Origin: Chamaecrista fasciculata
Taxonomy: Eukaryota > Streptophyta > Magnoliopsida > Fabales > Fabaceae
Length of the DNA: 64,000 nt
Assembly: GCA_003254925.1 (NCBI GenBank)
Contig: QANZ01009649.1
Location: 114,463 to 178,462, forward strand
Direction of reading: 5' to 3'
Shown here: positions 1-13,153 of the stretch, in pieces
How positions within the stretch are numbered: position 1 is the stretch's first letter
Layout: every line of letters starts with the position of its first letter
Made by a program: the position numbers and the translations under genes
Notes under the pieces: generated by a model
Seen by the model: the letters and a program-made list of their open reading frames with translations, nothing else
Database searches by the model: none
Told to the model about the DNA's origin: nothing

Positions 1-139
1 CTATTTCATCGTGTGACGGTGAAATTAAACAAATTTATCCACACGAGAATAATGGGATATTCCATTATTCCCCAGCAACCGATTTTGAAGGTTGAAAAAG
101 GTAACTAACAATAGGCGAATAGGCTAGAGTAGTAGTAGA

Positions 140-540
140 TTGCACGAGGATGTGACGGTCTATGGATTCCAAAGATATTTATTTTGGCGGGATAGGTGGA
201 TTCCTAATTATAATGGTGCCAAAAGTCAAAGTCCTCAGACTTCTACAGATTGTCCTACCAGAGTTTCTGATTTAATTGACCATGCTACTCGGATATGGAA
301 TACACCGTTAATTGACTCTCTTTTTTTGCCTATAGAAGCTTTATTGATTAAATCTATACCTCTCTCTTTCTTGGTGTAATTTACCTGATTGCTTGATTTG
401 GCCTTATGAAAAAAATGGAGCATATTCTAACATGGGTAGATAGAGTATATTCTTTTTGGTTGCTTGATTTGGCCTTATCAATAAAATATATTCTTTTCAT
501 ATTCTTGGTGTAACAAGAATGGAGAAAACATCTAACATGG
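140..540 (+). mobile_element. LINE (non-LTR retrotransposon) remnant, zf-RVT region
   Basis: The first open stretch (140-379) reads as the region C-terminal to a plant LINE reverse transcriptase. It has a W-x-D-x-WIPN motif, then VSDLID, TRIWNTPLI, and an IPLS motif, in the order usual for these proteins just before the zf-RVT zinc-binding domain. After a stop and frame change near 379, LIWPYEKNGAYS can still be read at about 394-430, which is the next expected block. A 21-bp segment starting gattgcttgat occurs twice (about 390 and 459), a local duplication. No complete reverse transcriptase is present, so this is a dead fragment. The family call is from motif memory. Confidence 0.6.
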
Positions 541-1118
541 GTGTTAGTCCTTATTCTCATATAACCTATTTAAATACCCACACACACTCACTTCTCATCG
601 ATGTGGGCTTAAAATCACCACAAGGGCATGCCTCAAGCACGCGCTTTGCACTCTCACCTTAGTTTTACTAGAATTGAAGACTCGAATTCTCCTCATTACA
701 CTCAAATCTGGGAAATTTACTAGAATCCAAACTAAATTAATGATTTAATTTATGAAATATGATCAATTCTTTAATTTACTCATTAAAAAAAGTTTATAGG
801 ATTTAGTTAATATTTATTATTAAAGTTAAGTTAACATTTTAACAAAATAATTAAATTAATTATAATTGTATCTTTTAGATATTAAATTTTACTAGTCTAA
901 ATTTATTGTGTTTTGAATTTTGTTTCTATTAATTGATATTAAAAATTATATTTACTATTAAATTTAAATTAATATATCTTAATAAAAATTAAATTAATTG
1001 CAATTATGTTTTTATTAGCTAGATTTTATTATTTTGTTTTTGTAAATAAATTTTTTTATCATTTTTCTAAAATCAAATTATTAATTTATTCTAAAATTTA
1101 AAAGTTGGTATCTCATAA

Positions 1119-1171
1119 GATAATGATATGAAAATTTTATTAGATGTTCCCAAAGGGACGATAATGATATG
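1119..1171. repeat. Micro-insertion flanked by a 12-bp direct repeat
   Basis: The 12-mer gataatgatatg occurs at 1119-1130 and again at 1160-1171. The 29 nt between end in gatgttcccaaagggac, nearly the same core as the insert at 2116-2136. The layout resembles a target-site duplication around a very short insert. Confidence 0.45.
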
Positions 1172-2098
1172 GAAGGAAAATAGTTAGAGCTTTTAGAGAT
1201 TTTTTTTGTTATATTATAGTTTAGTATAAATATTTTGAACAATCTAATTATAAATAACTCAAGATTTGTAATTTCTTGAGTGATATAGCTATTACCCTAT
1301 GAAGTATGTACACTTGATATTGAGAGTTTGTTACCGTGTCAAATACATGTTAATGTTTGACGTTCATACGACACATATTTTCAGAATATAAAATTAATTT
1401 TTTGTGACTTTGACCTAACAAATAAATGAATAATATAAAATAATAACACATATGACATATATTATAAATATAATTATATAATTTTAAAATTTTTAATTAA
1501 ATTTTATAAATTTTAAATTATTTATATATATAAATATATGTCGTCTCATGTCATATAACTATAAGAATTTGACGTGTCAATATATTATTTTTATTTCGTG
1601 TCCTGTATTTATATTGAATTATTAATGTGGATGATTCGTAGCTTACTGTCTTTCTGTTGTATAAATGCGGTAAAATTAAGTGATTCATATATATAATAAT
1701 TGGAGTAGAGAATGAGGAAGGAATTTCTCGGACTTTCATTAGTGAAAAAAGAAGAAGCAAGTCAAAATGAAGTCGTATAATAATATATCGTAATCAGAGG
1801 ACACATATAGACATATAGTCACATGCCATGTTTTTAATTTTTCTATAACTATTCGAGGAGGTTAAGACTGAGGCAGGCTTTCTCATTAGTCTCCTAGAGT
1901 ACTTTTGTTTTTTGTTCTTTTTGGTTAGGTCCTACTACTATAACTTTTTCTTTCTCTAAATTTCTCTAAATTGTAAATAATACACATAACACACTCATCT
2001 TCATTGTAGAAGATCCATATGTATTTTTTTTTCTTTTCATATACAGTGAAATACTATAACTTTTCTAATTAAAGTATTAAACTATCAAGACAATCACT

Positions 2099-2153
2099 CA
2101 ATTAAGTATCAAAATCGGATGTCCCCGAAGGGACAACAATTAAGTATCAAAAT
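2099..2153. repeat. Micro-insertion flanked by a 17-bp direct repeat
   Basis: The 17-mer caattaagtatcaaaat is perfect at 2099-2115 and 2137-2153. The 21-nt insert contains gatgtccccgaagggac, which can fold into a GTCCC/GGGAC mini-hairpin with a CGAA loop. This matches the organisation at 1119-1171. Confidence 0.5.
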
Positions 2154-3433
2154 ATAACATGAATCCTTACTGTAAGAAATATATATATAGTTAATTAATT
2201 TTATTACTTTATAAGTGACAGTATACAAAATTATTATTTTTATTTTATTATTTATAAAACTTTATGCATCGTATCATATGTATATAACTAATAAATTAAT
2301 AAAAAAAATCATATTAATCGTAAGAAAATGAATTTGGTTTTAAAAGGTTCAAACAATGCCAAATTACACTCAATGTGTGTGTTGAAAATGGGAAACAGAA
2401 CAAACTTGAAGCCAAATTAATTAATGATATGGGTTGTACATGGTCTTTTTAGCAAAGTTTATTTACTAATTTTAAATATAATAAATGGTAGATTCTACTA
2501 ATTTTAGTCTTAATTTAATATTCAACATGGGTTTTTGAACGCAGGGGACAAGTTAAGCACATGTGCATGTGATTATTATTAGTATTCTAGTGACTAATGA
2601 GATAATTAGTCAATTTTATTAGCCTATATTAATATGTTTTTGGAGATAATTAATCTCCTTTTTCTCGATTCTTCGTCCATTTCCTATTTCACGTCATACG
2701 ATATGAGACTACTTAAATCTTTTTTCGCTTCACTGTTGAAATCTCTTTTTCCTTTGATTGGACTTGTGCTTGTATTGTAGCTTTTTTTTGCCTTAAGCAC
2801 ATGATGCTAATTAGAAAATATAGATGCTTCAACTTTTAATTAACCGACCTATGGATCTATTTTGATTTAGGATTTGTTAGAGTTTGCTGGTTGTTTTTCG
2901 GCTGAATTGACGGAAATAAATCTGAGTTGGGAGACGAAGTTATTGATCTAGAGTTGAAATTGATCTTGAGTAGAGCTAAGATCTCAAACCACTAATCTAA
3001 AGAGTTGCCACAAATGGAGTAGAGAAAAAAGGGACCAAAGTGGGCAAAAATGTGGACCTAATGAGTTGTGAAAAACATATGGTATATATATATATAGTGA
3101 AAATATTCACTAATTGGTCCATTAGTGGATATTACAAAATGGTCCTTAATTATAATTACAAAACAGTTCCTTTAACAAACAAACTCCATATTTACATTAA
3201 TAATTTAATGGGACAATTACTAATACTCTTTGGACGTGGCTTGGGGTTCTTAGCCCGGTTCCGGAAGGCTTGTGGATAATCCAACCCATCACGAATTACC
3301 ACAAGTAACATGAACCCAATCTATTCTTATTCAGACTTACGATAAATTAATTATTTATCAGTAAATACAAATATTAATCTTCAATAGATTAATGTTAATC
3401 CACACAAAAAATTCCAACAATACGAGTGAGTCA

Positions 3434-3762
3434 GAGCCCGTTTGGATAAGCTTGTGAAAAAAGAACTTTATTTATCAAACTTTTTAAAAGTTCTTTTGAG
3501 TGAAGCACTAGTATTTTTAATTATCAATATTGTTTGGATATAAAATGACAAAAGTACTTATAATTAATAAAATGAATCAAAATAATAGCTTTTACACGTG
3601 CTTTAAGTGGAAGCTCCAAAATTGAACTTCTTAAAAAAACTATATTTTTGTAACTTCTCCTTTTTCTTAAAAATTAACCCAAATAACATTTTATGTTTAT
3701 AAAAGTTTTTTTTAATTAAAAAAATGCTTTTAGATGAAAAAAGCTTATCCAAACGGGTTCTC
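3434..3762. mobile_element. MITE-like element with terminal inverted repeats
   Basis: The left end reads gagcccgtttggataagctt and the right end is its inverted counterpart (aagcttatccaaacgggttc), about 329 bp apart with no coding capacity. This terminal sequence type is common among plant non-autonomous DNA transposons. I could not fix a target-site duplication, so the superfamily is not assigned. Confidence 0.7.
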
Positions 3763-3928
3763 ATTCCAAAACAGATAAATTAAATGTTGAGTTGAATATG
3801 TTGTGGAGACACGTTTGCAAATCAAATTATTGTAAAACTTAAGTATATGATTATCTTTTTAAAAAAATACTATTAAAAACAAAATTAAAGTTGATTTATG
3901 AGAACTTACTTTTTCTTTGGTAAGAATC

Positions 3929-4437
3929 TCAAATTGGTCCCTTATATATGGAGTAGATTTCAAATTGGTCTCTTATCTTTTATTTATTTCAAATTGGTCC
4001 TATATATATCCATGATGTTTCAAATTGATCCCAAATCTACTTTTGAGAAGTGATTTGACTTCATTTTCTAACGATCTTAACTGACTAAAAAAATAACTTT
4101 TTAAGAGTTAGCACATAGTTTCAAACTCGTCGTATTCAAAATTGAAACGAGAGAGATATGATCAATTTTACTTGTTTGATTGTCGAACGAGTTACTCACT
4201 TTTATGACTAAATTTGACCTTGTTTGTTGATAGTCTTAAAATACTCATCAAAAGAAACTCGTAACTTTGTATTCGTCACATTTGAACTTGAAATGAGAAA
4301 AAAAAAATATGACAACATTCAATATTTTTTAGACCAATTTGAAAAATCATCAAAATATATAGAACCAATATGAAACAAAATGAAAGATAAAAAATCAATT
4401 TGAAGTCAACCCCGTACATAAAGGACCAATTTGACAC
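3929..4437. repeat. Long inverted-repeat element with caaattggtcc motifs
   Basis: Repeated aaattggtcc motifs on the left half are answered by their complement (ggaccaattt) on the right half, with an internal gagagatatgatcaa segment shared with the elements at 8712-9207 and 49917-50446. It has no ORF. It looks like a divergent member of that non-autonomous family. The ends are approximate. Confidence 0.5.
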
Positions 4438-5264
4438 TTTGGACCTAAGCTACCATAAACCATAAACCTAGAAAGCAACACAACCTCGGGAGAAAAACTA
4501 AAAATAAGACAACCACGACCCAGAAAAACTAAAAATGAGGTTCCAGAGAGAGTGGCAGTGTTATCAAAAAAATACCGAGATTCCAGAGACTTGTGTTATT
4601 TAATATCATTGTCAATATCATATTAATTAATGAGGATCGCCCATGGGCCATGGGACAATCTTCATATTTTGATATTTTTGTGAGTTAATAGTCAACCCAA
4701 AGTATATTATTCATTCCTCTTGAGAAGGATTAAGCTGGGTCTCAGATAACTTTTGCTTAAATTTAGCCAAATCTGGGTTAGGCTTTGCTAAGGTATATCA
4801 ATTATTACATTAAAAAAGAATATGATCAATTTCATTTTTGTTTGGTAAAATCTCTAATTTGATCCCCTTAAATACGTTCTACGACCAAAATGATCGTTTT
4901 GTTGAGAAAATTTCTTATAATTATCAGATGATGAGAGGTAATAAAACTTCTAATTTATGACGTAGACTCATTCAAATGAAGTTTCCTTCCAAAATGTCTT
5001 TTGATTCCACGCCAACCCATTTATTAAAAGTTTTCTTCTTAAGTGACATTTGATAAACTAGGTCAATAACCTATAATAGGATGGTCCATTTGATAAACTA
5101 GGAATAACCTATAAACTAGGTCAAGAACTTCAATAATACCAACAAAACAACACCACAGTACAAAATAGGATCAAGAAAGAAGCAAAAAATATCCCAAAAC
5201 GATAAAAACATAAAGCTGAATAACAAGAACACTAAACAAAATAAACTCCAACACCTGCAAAACA
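4438..5264. other. Intergenic, nothing recognised
   Basis: AT-rich sequence without an ORF of note, a structural RNA or a clear transposon end. A short local duplication (gataaactaggtcaa and nearby variants) is seen at about 5050-5125. Confidence 0.5.
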
Positions 5265-5790
5265 TCATTCAATCCCATTTTTATCACTAGCATCACAACA
5301 AACAATATTCAAAAAATGGGTTGGAGGTCCATTGACCCAAGTAGAACAACACAATCCACGAAACACAACCTTAGCGAGCCAATCGGCCGCTTTATTAGAA
5401 GATCTAGGCACCCAAACCACTTGCAAATAGTGCATAGAAGAAGGCAGAGATCTCACCTCATGAAACAAACCTGAAAATGCCAGTTTGGAATGCCACGATT
5501 CTCATTGAACCAGTCAACAAGATTTTTGCAATCAGATTCAATACATACATCCTGAATATTTAAATCACTAACCACTTGCAAACATTTCCTCAAGGCAAAA
5601 CTTCAGTCATACAAACAGTGGAAACTTTAACTGGGCATTAACACATTTAACAATATCACCTCTATCATCCCTAACAATCACCCCAACACCACCAGAATTA
5701 CAATTTTGATTTAGAGCTCTATCATTAACTTTAAACATACCTCTACAAGGAATCTTTCAGAGAGCATCCTGTGTACCTTAAGTCTCTCCA
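5265..5790 (-). pseudogene. RNase H-like (RVT_3) remnant, probably LINE-derived
   Basis: On the minus strand, blocks typical of plant RVT_3 RNase H domains appear in order but in different frames: GGVGVIVRDDRGD (about 5650-5690), then CIESDCKNLVDWFNE (about 5505-5550), then WVPRSSNKAADWLAK (about 5370-5415). Frame changes and an early stop separate them, so no intact protein can be made. Such domains occur at the C-terminus of LINEs and in free-standing plant RNase H-like genes. The decay and the other repeats nearby favour a LINE remnant. Confidence 0.6.
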
Positions 5791-7925
5791 CTATTGGATG
5801 GTCCAAAATCAATACTTAGAATTTTGTGATATATATATTTAATAATAAACTTAATCAAAATGATTTTGAAGAAAATGCTGTGATGCATTAATAAGGATCA
5901 CACATGCATAATATATCGTAGAATAAGCCTTTTCTTAAATTCCTTTTCAATATTTAAATATTTGTTTGTCAATATATACTTCAGATTCATGAATATATTA
6001 TTTTTAGTTCCCCAAAACAGGGGAGAAACGGCCAAACGGACATCCATATTTATTGGACTTGAATTTTGGACTTTGAAGGCTCGAAGCCTCATGAATTACG
6101 CTGTATGGCTCCAAGCCTCTTCTTATACATACCCAAATAAATAAAGGCAATGAATTGTACCAAAAAAAAATAATAATAAATAAAGGCAATGAAAAAACTA
6201 GGGGTACACTCAGGCCAAAAAAAAAAAAGATTTGTCTACATATACGCAGTCAAATAATCAAAACATCTTGTAGTTATACAAATGAAAAATAAAATAGAAA
6301 TAATAAATGAGTGTTGATAAATAGGAGTGGCAATTTGGATAGATATTTAGGTCATTCGCTTGATTGCACCGATAAAAAAAAATATTTAGTATCAGAGATC
6401 AAGTGAATATGAATATTGTCTTAAATCTTCAATATTTATTTGAAATAAACCCTTAGAGTGATCAATATCAAATATCTTAAAATATAAATATTTTATTAAT
6501 TAATTTATTTAGTTCATGGATATTAAATGAATGATATCAGATATATCCAATTTTTAAAGTTGAATATCTCATTCTATATTTATTTTTCTAGGTATTTTGG
6601 ATATTGAAAATTAATGCATAGTACGGATATTTGATAGAATAAACATATATAAATGTGTATAATGATAAAATGGCTGTATATACTTGTTGTCACTCCTGTT
6701 GATCAATTGATAATTGAATCGATAGTTATTCAATAGCAATATTTAAATAAGTTTTGAATTCATTAACAAATCACTCATTTCTCATGGGAATTAATCATTT
6801 CATTGGCTAGGAAATGAATTATATTGATGGGTGAGACTACCAACTTAAAAATTTAAAATGATTCCATACTCAAAATCAAAAATTAAATCTTTAATATTTA
6901 GTTAAAAATAAACAAAATTCTATCACTTTATAATATGTGTCTACATATTTGGGAGAGAATGACACTTAAATAATTAGTACTTTAGTTTATGAATTAACAA
7001 TTAAATAGGTTTTTGTTAATTAAATAAATATTTTTATAATGTAATGCAACAAACATTGGAGAAAACTTGCTGAAAATGATATTGACAAGTTTCATAATTG
7101 GAAAATCAAATTCTTTTTTAAAAAAAGATTTAGATACTGATTTCTCTAAAAAAAAAGGGGAAAACACTGGGATGGGGTGGTTATGGGTTCATTGAATCGA
7201 GATACCTAAATAACATGTTAGTCAAAAATGCCAACAGCCCATGATTCTTGATTTCTTGTCAATATTTTGCTGATTGGAATTGGAATTGGAATTGGCCCAG
7301 AAACAAAAAAGAAAAAAGGAAAAATGCTTATTGGAAGAATATTCCAGATAATACGATGAAAAAAGGAAAAGAAAAAAATATCACATTATGATGAGATGAT
7401 CTTATGACGCGAAATTGTAGTGATTGAATAGCCGTCTCCCAAGATCTCAATGGTTATCGTATTCAATTTATGCCTCGTAATTATTTTCTAAATTATATAT
7501 TATATATTTTTCAAAATGGGAGGAAATAAATTAAATATTTGTAACCTAATTTATTTTTATACGAAACATGAGTGTCTCTATCAATCTGTTTCAATTATTT
7601 AGATAAAAATTAATCCAATTTAAATTAGATAAGATTACAAGAGTCACAAAATAAGATTTGTCATCCTTATTTTAAAGTTAAATAATCATTTTCTCCACCA
7701 AAAAAAAGTTAAATAATCATTTTAATATTCAAATTATAGAGTCAATTTTATTTTGATCATAAATTTTTTTTATTCTAAAATAATTATCAAATTAACACAT
7801 TTATTTCAATGTTTTTAAAAATGCAATTCATATAAATATTTTTTATAAATAGGAAAAGAAATTGCATCTCAACGTGTCAAATTAAAACTTTGAGAGAGTG
7901 ACTTTTGAGATTAACAATAAAATAA
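5791..7925. other. AT-rich intergenic sequence, nothing recognised
   Basis: Short ORFs only, none with family motifs. A few simple-sequence runs are present, such as the short ggaatt repeat near 7276. No RNA gene or complete transposon was seen. Confidence 0.5.
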
Positions 7926-8345
7926 AGGTCAAAATGTAAATGAGTCCTATATCTTTTGTTGAGTTCCCAATTTGGTCTCATATATCTTTTGTTGCAATTT
8001 TGGTCCTATATCTTTGGGTCAGTTTTCAATTTGGTCCCTATATTTTTTATTGCAGGTTTGGTCTCATATCTTTAGGTCAATTGCATAATTGGTCATATAT
8101 CTTTGGATTAGGTGCAGAAGTGGTCCCATAACTTAGCAAAAAGGATCAACTAATGGTTGATCCTTTTGCAAATATATAAGATCAGTTCAGCAACTTGACC
8201 AAAAGAGATGAGACCAAACATGATATGGGACCAAATTAGAACTTTTTGCAAAGATATTAGACCAAAAGTACAATAAAAAAAGATATAGGATCAAATTGAG
8301 AATTCAGCGAAAGATTGAGACCAAATTTACACTTTGAGCTAAAAT
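7926..8345. repeat. Long inverted-repeat element with tttggtcc motifs
   Basis: The left part has a series of atttggtc(c/t) motifs spaced by atatcttttg. The right part carries the complementary series (gaccaaa). The ends aggtcaaaatgtaaat and atttacactttgagct are near-inverse. It is non-coding. It resembles the other 'ggtcc' inverted-repeat elements in the window but with a different core. Confidence 0.5.
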
Positions 8346-8711
8346 AAAAGTAATAATTTAAAGATCATTTTGATACAAAAAGTAAATTTAAAACTAAAAC
8401 AAAATTGATACTATAAATTGAGGACTAAAATAATTATTTTAAAAATATCTAAAAGGAAAAAATGAGGAAAATATATATAATTAATAGAAAAACCGTGGGC
8501 GCAGGCATGCTAATGATGAATGAGGAAGAAGACCTCCAAGTCGAAGGCCGAGACAAAAGAGCATAACGCCATCGTCGGCCATACGGATAATGTAGTTTAC
8601 TATTTACTAATATCCAATATTACTTGTCTTTGGTCAGTGGACCCCACCACCTTCCCTACAACTTCTCTAAACAATCATATTTATGAAATACTGAGTATAT
8701 ATAATATATCA

Positions 8712-9207
8712 AAGGGTCATTTTAGTCCTAAATGTATGGTTTAATGTTCATTTTGGTTCATTATATTTTAAAATATTCAAATTGGTTCTAAATGTTGGCA
8801 AAATGATTCATTTTGGTCTCAAACTATTGAATTTGATGATATTTCTCTCGTATCTCATTTCAAGTTAAATGACTTGTTAAGAGAAATTTGTGGCTCTGAA
8901 TTCGTCATATTCGAATTTAAAACGAGAGAGATATGGTCAACTTTACTTGTTTGACCATGAAACGAGAGGTCTACTTTTAGGACCAATTTGATCTCATTTG
9001 CTAACGGCTCCAACGGGATAACGAAAGTACTCTTCGAGTACAATACGTAGCTTTAAACTCGTTACGTTTGAACTTAAAACAAGTCATATTCAATAGTTGG
9101 GACCAAAATAAAATATTTTACAAATATTTAAGACCAATTTAAACATTTTAAAATATAATGAACTAAAATAAACATTAAATCATACATTTAGGACCGAAAT
9201 GACCCTT
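8712..9207. mobile_element. Non-autonomous inverted-repeat element, copy 1
   Basis: The ends aagggtcattttagtccta and its near-perfect inverse at 9181-9207 are continued by long imperfect inverted arms (attcaaattgg / ccaatttaaa) around a core with gagagatatggtcaa. A second copy with the same ends and core lies at 49917-50446. There is no ORF. Superfamily and target-site duplication were not resolved. Confidence 0.65.
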
Positions 9208-9779
9208 AATATTTGGACACCGAAAGCGACTAATCCTACGCCAAGACACACCCACGGACACACCTACGTCTACGTCCTACGTACACTGACCCCACACTCA
9301 CTCACCAAATTTCTTCCTTTTCTAACTTGTAACGCACACTTCTTCCCTTCTTCCTCAAGAAGGCCCCACCCATTCTGTTACAAACATCTTTTTCCCTTTT
9401 TCTTTTCTTTTTCAGAGATCGATTAGCTTCCTCTTCTGCAACACTCGTATACTACGCGTTTCAATTTCATTTACAGTCTGTTTCAGCTTCCGCTCTCTGT
9501 AAGGCGTTTTTAATTTAGTTGGTAGGTGGACACCTTTACCTGCCTTATTTATTTTATTTGTTTTCTAATACTTGTTAATTTCTTTGATCTTTTCCAACGC
9601 TTGCGTTGCTGCTTATATAATTAATCACCCTTCTGCTCTTTCTTTCTTTCTTTTTTTCCTTTTATATTATTCTTCTTTTTAGTGTTGTTCTGTTCTGTTC
9701 TCCTCCTTCAATTCGCTTCCTCTGCTTTTGCTGATTCTCCATTTCTACTATAGCGTTTGGTATTGGGAGGAATAGGATC

Positions 9780-12610
9780 ATGGAGGAACGGTACGAGCCA
9801 CTCAAGGAACTTGGTTCGGGGAATTTCGGTGTGGCGAGATTGGTCAGAGATAAGAAGACAAAAGAGCTTGTTGCTGTCAAATACATAGAAAGGGGGAAAA
9901 AGGTAAAACCTCTTAATCTTACATCATATATATCAGAAAGCATACAATTCTGGAACCTGATGATGATTAATGCTATGTATTAGTTGAATTCGCTTGATTT
10001 TCTGCTAACGATGTGGAATTTAACTTCTTCTATCACTGTTTGGGCTCGCGTTATTTGAAAGTTGTGAACAACGAAAGATTCTTACTACTTGAGTTTGCTT
10101 AAATCTTGCTTATTTCGAGATTCCAAAGTCACACCTACTCGTTTGGTGATGATCAATCAGTGGTGTTGATCGTTGAAGAAGATCTGTTCTTTCTGTTCAA
10201 TATGTTTCTTCCCCAATGTAGCGATGACTTTCTCATTATTAATTTCCGGTAGTTTCAAATAACGTCTCATTCATATGCATATGGAATAATGCAAATGTCA
10301 TCAAGTTTTGTGAAATGTCCCACTGGGCTTTATCCCTTGGAGCCTTTAAAAGGCCACCCTGCATTTTCTGCCGGTAGAGCAAACAAATTTATTTTTTAAA
10401 AAATTTAAATATTCAATAATATTATTATTCTTTTGATGTCTTTTGCCAATGATGTTGAACCGTTGGGGGTGGTCACGAATGCGGGCAACCTTTGTAGCGA
10501 AAGCTGATGTCTGGTGAATTTTTCTTTTATGACATAAAACGAGAAAAGACAATTTTTTCCCTTTTGATATTGCCTTTTTTTAATCAAAATTGGCTTCTTA
10601 CATCATCACACTCGGAACTTGAGTTATAATTTACAAGAGCAATATTTACACCTTTATTATTTTGCTAAATGTTTAATGTTTGTACTCGTAGATTGATGAG
10701 AAAGTTCAGAGGGAGATCATTAACCACCGATCCTTAAAGCATCCAAACATTATCCAGTTTAAAGAGGTAAAGAATTTACGTTTCAAAGTTATGGAACTGA
10801 ACATATTGGACTTATAAATTTTTGTGCATACAACTCATATTACAGACACTGCTTAAAACTTGTTATTGAAAGAAATTTAAGTAATTTATGAGATGCCAAT
10901 GACTACAAAACAAACCCAGAAGTAGCAACTAATGCCTTTTTATTTTAAAGTCTTCTGAACAATGTCAAGCAATATTGGATTGAATTATCAATGCTGAATG
11001 TGAGATTTTTTTACAGGTCTTGCTGACTCCAACCCATTTAGCTATTGTCATGGAGTATGCTGCAGGTGGCGAACTCTTTGAGAGAATATGCAATGCTGGT
11101 CGATTTAGTGAAGATGAGGTCCTAGATTTTATTCAATGGATTAGATTCATCCAAGTTCCTGAATTATTTGTCATTAAATTCTCCAATATTGAAAGCAAAT
11201 ATTTTGAAACTCTCAATCATCTCACACACTAGGTTTGTAAAATACTAAAATGTATCACTTGTCATGTTTTTAGTAAAGTATCTTAAAGCAGAGACCTAAA
11301 AACTGTAATTGAGTTTTGCCCTTGTCTAATTTACCTAAACCCATATTCTAAAAGCTTCCATGCTTATTTTGTTGTCAAATAACTGTCTATTGCAGGCGAG
11401 ATTTTTCTTCCAGCAGCTAATATCTGGAGTTAGCTACTGTCACTCAATGGTATGCTGGATCAGTGCTTTATGTGTTGTTCATTACGAGAACTTTTATGTT
11501 TCATATAATCTTGATTTCTTGTGTGCTTCCTGCTGCAGCAAATCTGTCACAGAGATCTGAAATTGGAAAACACTCTCTTAGATGGAAGTCCAACACCTCG
11601 ACTTAAAATATGTGACTTTGGTTACTCCAAGGTTAGTTACGTAGGAACTTGTCACTAGAATGAGCCCTTTTTTTTTGGAGACATACCCTGCACTTTTCTT
11701 ATAATATATTCAAATGCAGTCTGCTTTGCTTCACTCTCAACCGAAATCAACAGTCGGAACTCCTGCTTACATTGCTCCAGAGGTTCTGTCACGAAAGGAG
11801 TATGATGGAAAGGTATTGCATTTGTGGGGTTTCTATTCTTGAACGCTTTGATAATTGTGTTAAGCAAAAGGATGATGGAAATGGAGGCTATGTTTTGATA
11901 TCATTGGCAATTTTGGTTGTTTTGTAGATTGCAGACGTTTGGTCCTGCGGTGTGACACTTTATGTCATGTTGGTTGGAGGGTACCCGTTTGAAGATCCTG
12001 ATGATCCTAGGAATTTCCGAAAGACCATTGGAGTGAGATCCTATCTGATTAACATCAAAATTTCATTGATTCATCCGTGCTTGTGAATATCTCTAAGGCA
12101 GGAAACTGAAAGTCTGATTGGTCTTGTTGGCAGAGAATAATGAGTGTTCAATACTCAATACCCGACTATGTACGTGTCTCTGCAGACTGCAGACATCTTC
12201 TTTCTCGCATCTTTGTTGCCAATCCAGCCAAGGTAATACTAATAATACGATCAACATATATACATTTTCATGTTCTCATGTGTTTCAAACAAGTAATTAT
12301 TGTTTGTTTCTTGTCCTGGTGAAAGAGGATAACGATTCCAGAGATAAAACAGCACCCTTGGTTTTTGAAGAACTTGACTAAAGAGATAATTGAAGCAGAG
12401 AAAAAGATCAATGAAGAAGCACAAAATGATCAACCAAGCCAGACGGTAGAAGAAATAATGCGAATTGTGCAAGAGGCAAGAACACCTGGGTTGAAATCCA
12501 AGGGTGGAGAGCAAGCTGGCGGAGGAGGGTCATTGGACGGTGAGGATGTTGAGGCTGATGAGGAGGAGTATGAAGTTGATGCAAGTGGTGACTATAATCC
12601 CACAACATAG
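9780..12610 (+). CDS. SnRK2: SnRK2 serine/threonine protein kinase
   Basis: Nine exons: 9780-9902, 10692-10766, 11017-11118, 11396-11449, 11539-11631, 11720-11812, 11928-12032, 12134-12232, 12326-12610. All have consensus splice sites and whole-codon lengths. They give a 342-aa kinase, the usual SnRK2 size and exon pattern. Visible features are the glycine-rich loop GSGNFG (12-17), ATP-binding Lys34, HRD Asp124, DFG Asp144, an activation loop with [13 protein letters not shown], and an APE motif. A C-terminal SnRK2 box ([13 protein letters not shown], about 287-299) is followed by an acidic tail (about 319-338). SnRK2 kinases phosphorylate transcription factors and channels under osmotic stress, some under ABA control. 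The moderately acidic tail and SRK2A-like kinase domain suggest an ABA-independent or weakly ABA-responsive subclass, but that is inference. The start ATG fits the family N-terminus. Confidence 0.95.
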
Positions 12611-13153
12611 TCACAACTCACAACACATCACAAATATCATACTTTGTGCTGTAGATGATATCATGTTCTTCTCAACAATATTTTGATTTTGATTCCTTAT
12701 TTGTAAAAAGGCTTTATTAGTGTTTTTAATTTTTTCTTTAAGCAGAACCACAAGGGTGCAAACTGCAAAGGTTGTGACTTCAATTTGGTTGTATTATCAT
12801 AGTGTGTGGTGGGTGATTTATGAATCTGGTGTAAGTTTAAACTTCATTCGGGGCTTACCGAACTGAATATAGAGATTGAATAGCATCTTCTGTCTGTCGT
12901 CTGCTTTCGTTTCTGTTCAAGAGTTCCCAGCCAGAAAAGGAAGTAGGAAAAGAAAACTCTGCATTTTATAATCCCCATAATCAGATTAAGAATCAATTAA
13001 CATAATCACAAAGATTTAGGTATAGATTGAACTGATGAATGATGATGTGGGAGAGTTTAAATAGAAACTTTTATGCTAACTAAGCATCGAAAGATGGGAA
13101 GAATAAAAAGGTGAAAAAGGTGATCCGTTAGGTAGCTAACGGTTCGGGATTTT
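12611..13153. other. 3' flank of the kinase gene
   Basis: Probably the SnRK2 3' UTR followed by intergenic DNA. No ORF or other feature was recognised. A-rich runs at 13105-13125 (T-rich on the minus strand) lie downstream of the tRNA gene and could serve as its Pol III terminator. Confidence 0.5.

Larger units (their letters stand above)
541..3433. other. AT-rich intergenic sequence without a recognisable gene
   Basis: Very AT-rich sequence with short ORFs only and no family motif on either strand. It contains the two micro-insertions listed separately at 1119-1171 and 2099-2153. Otherwise I see nothing in it. Confidence 0.6.

Noticed and set aside
8520-8744. 74-codon plus-strand ORF
   Set aside because: It runs into the end of an inverted-repeat element and has no recognisable domain.
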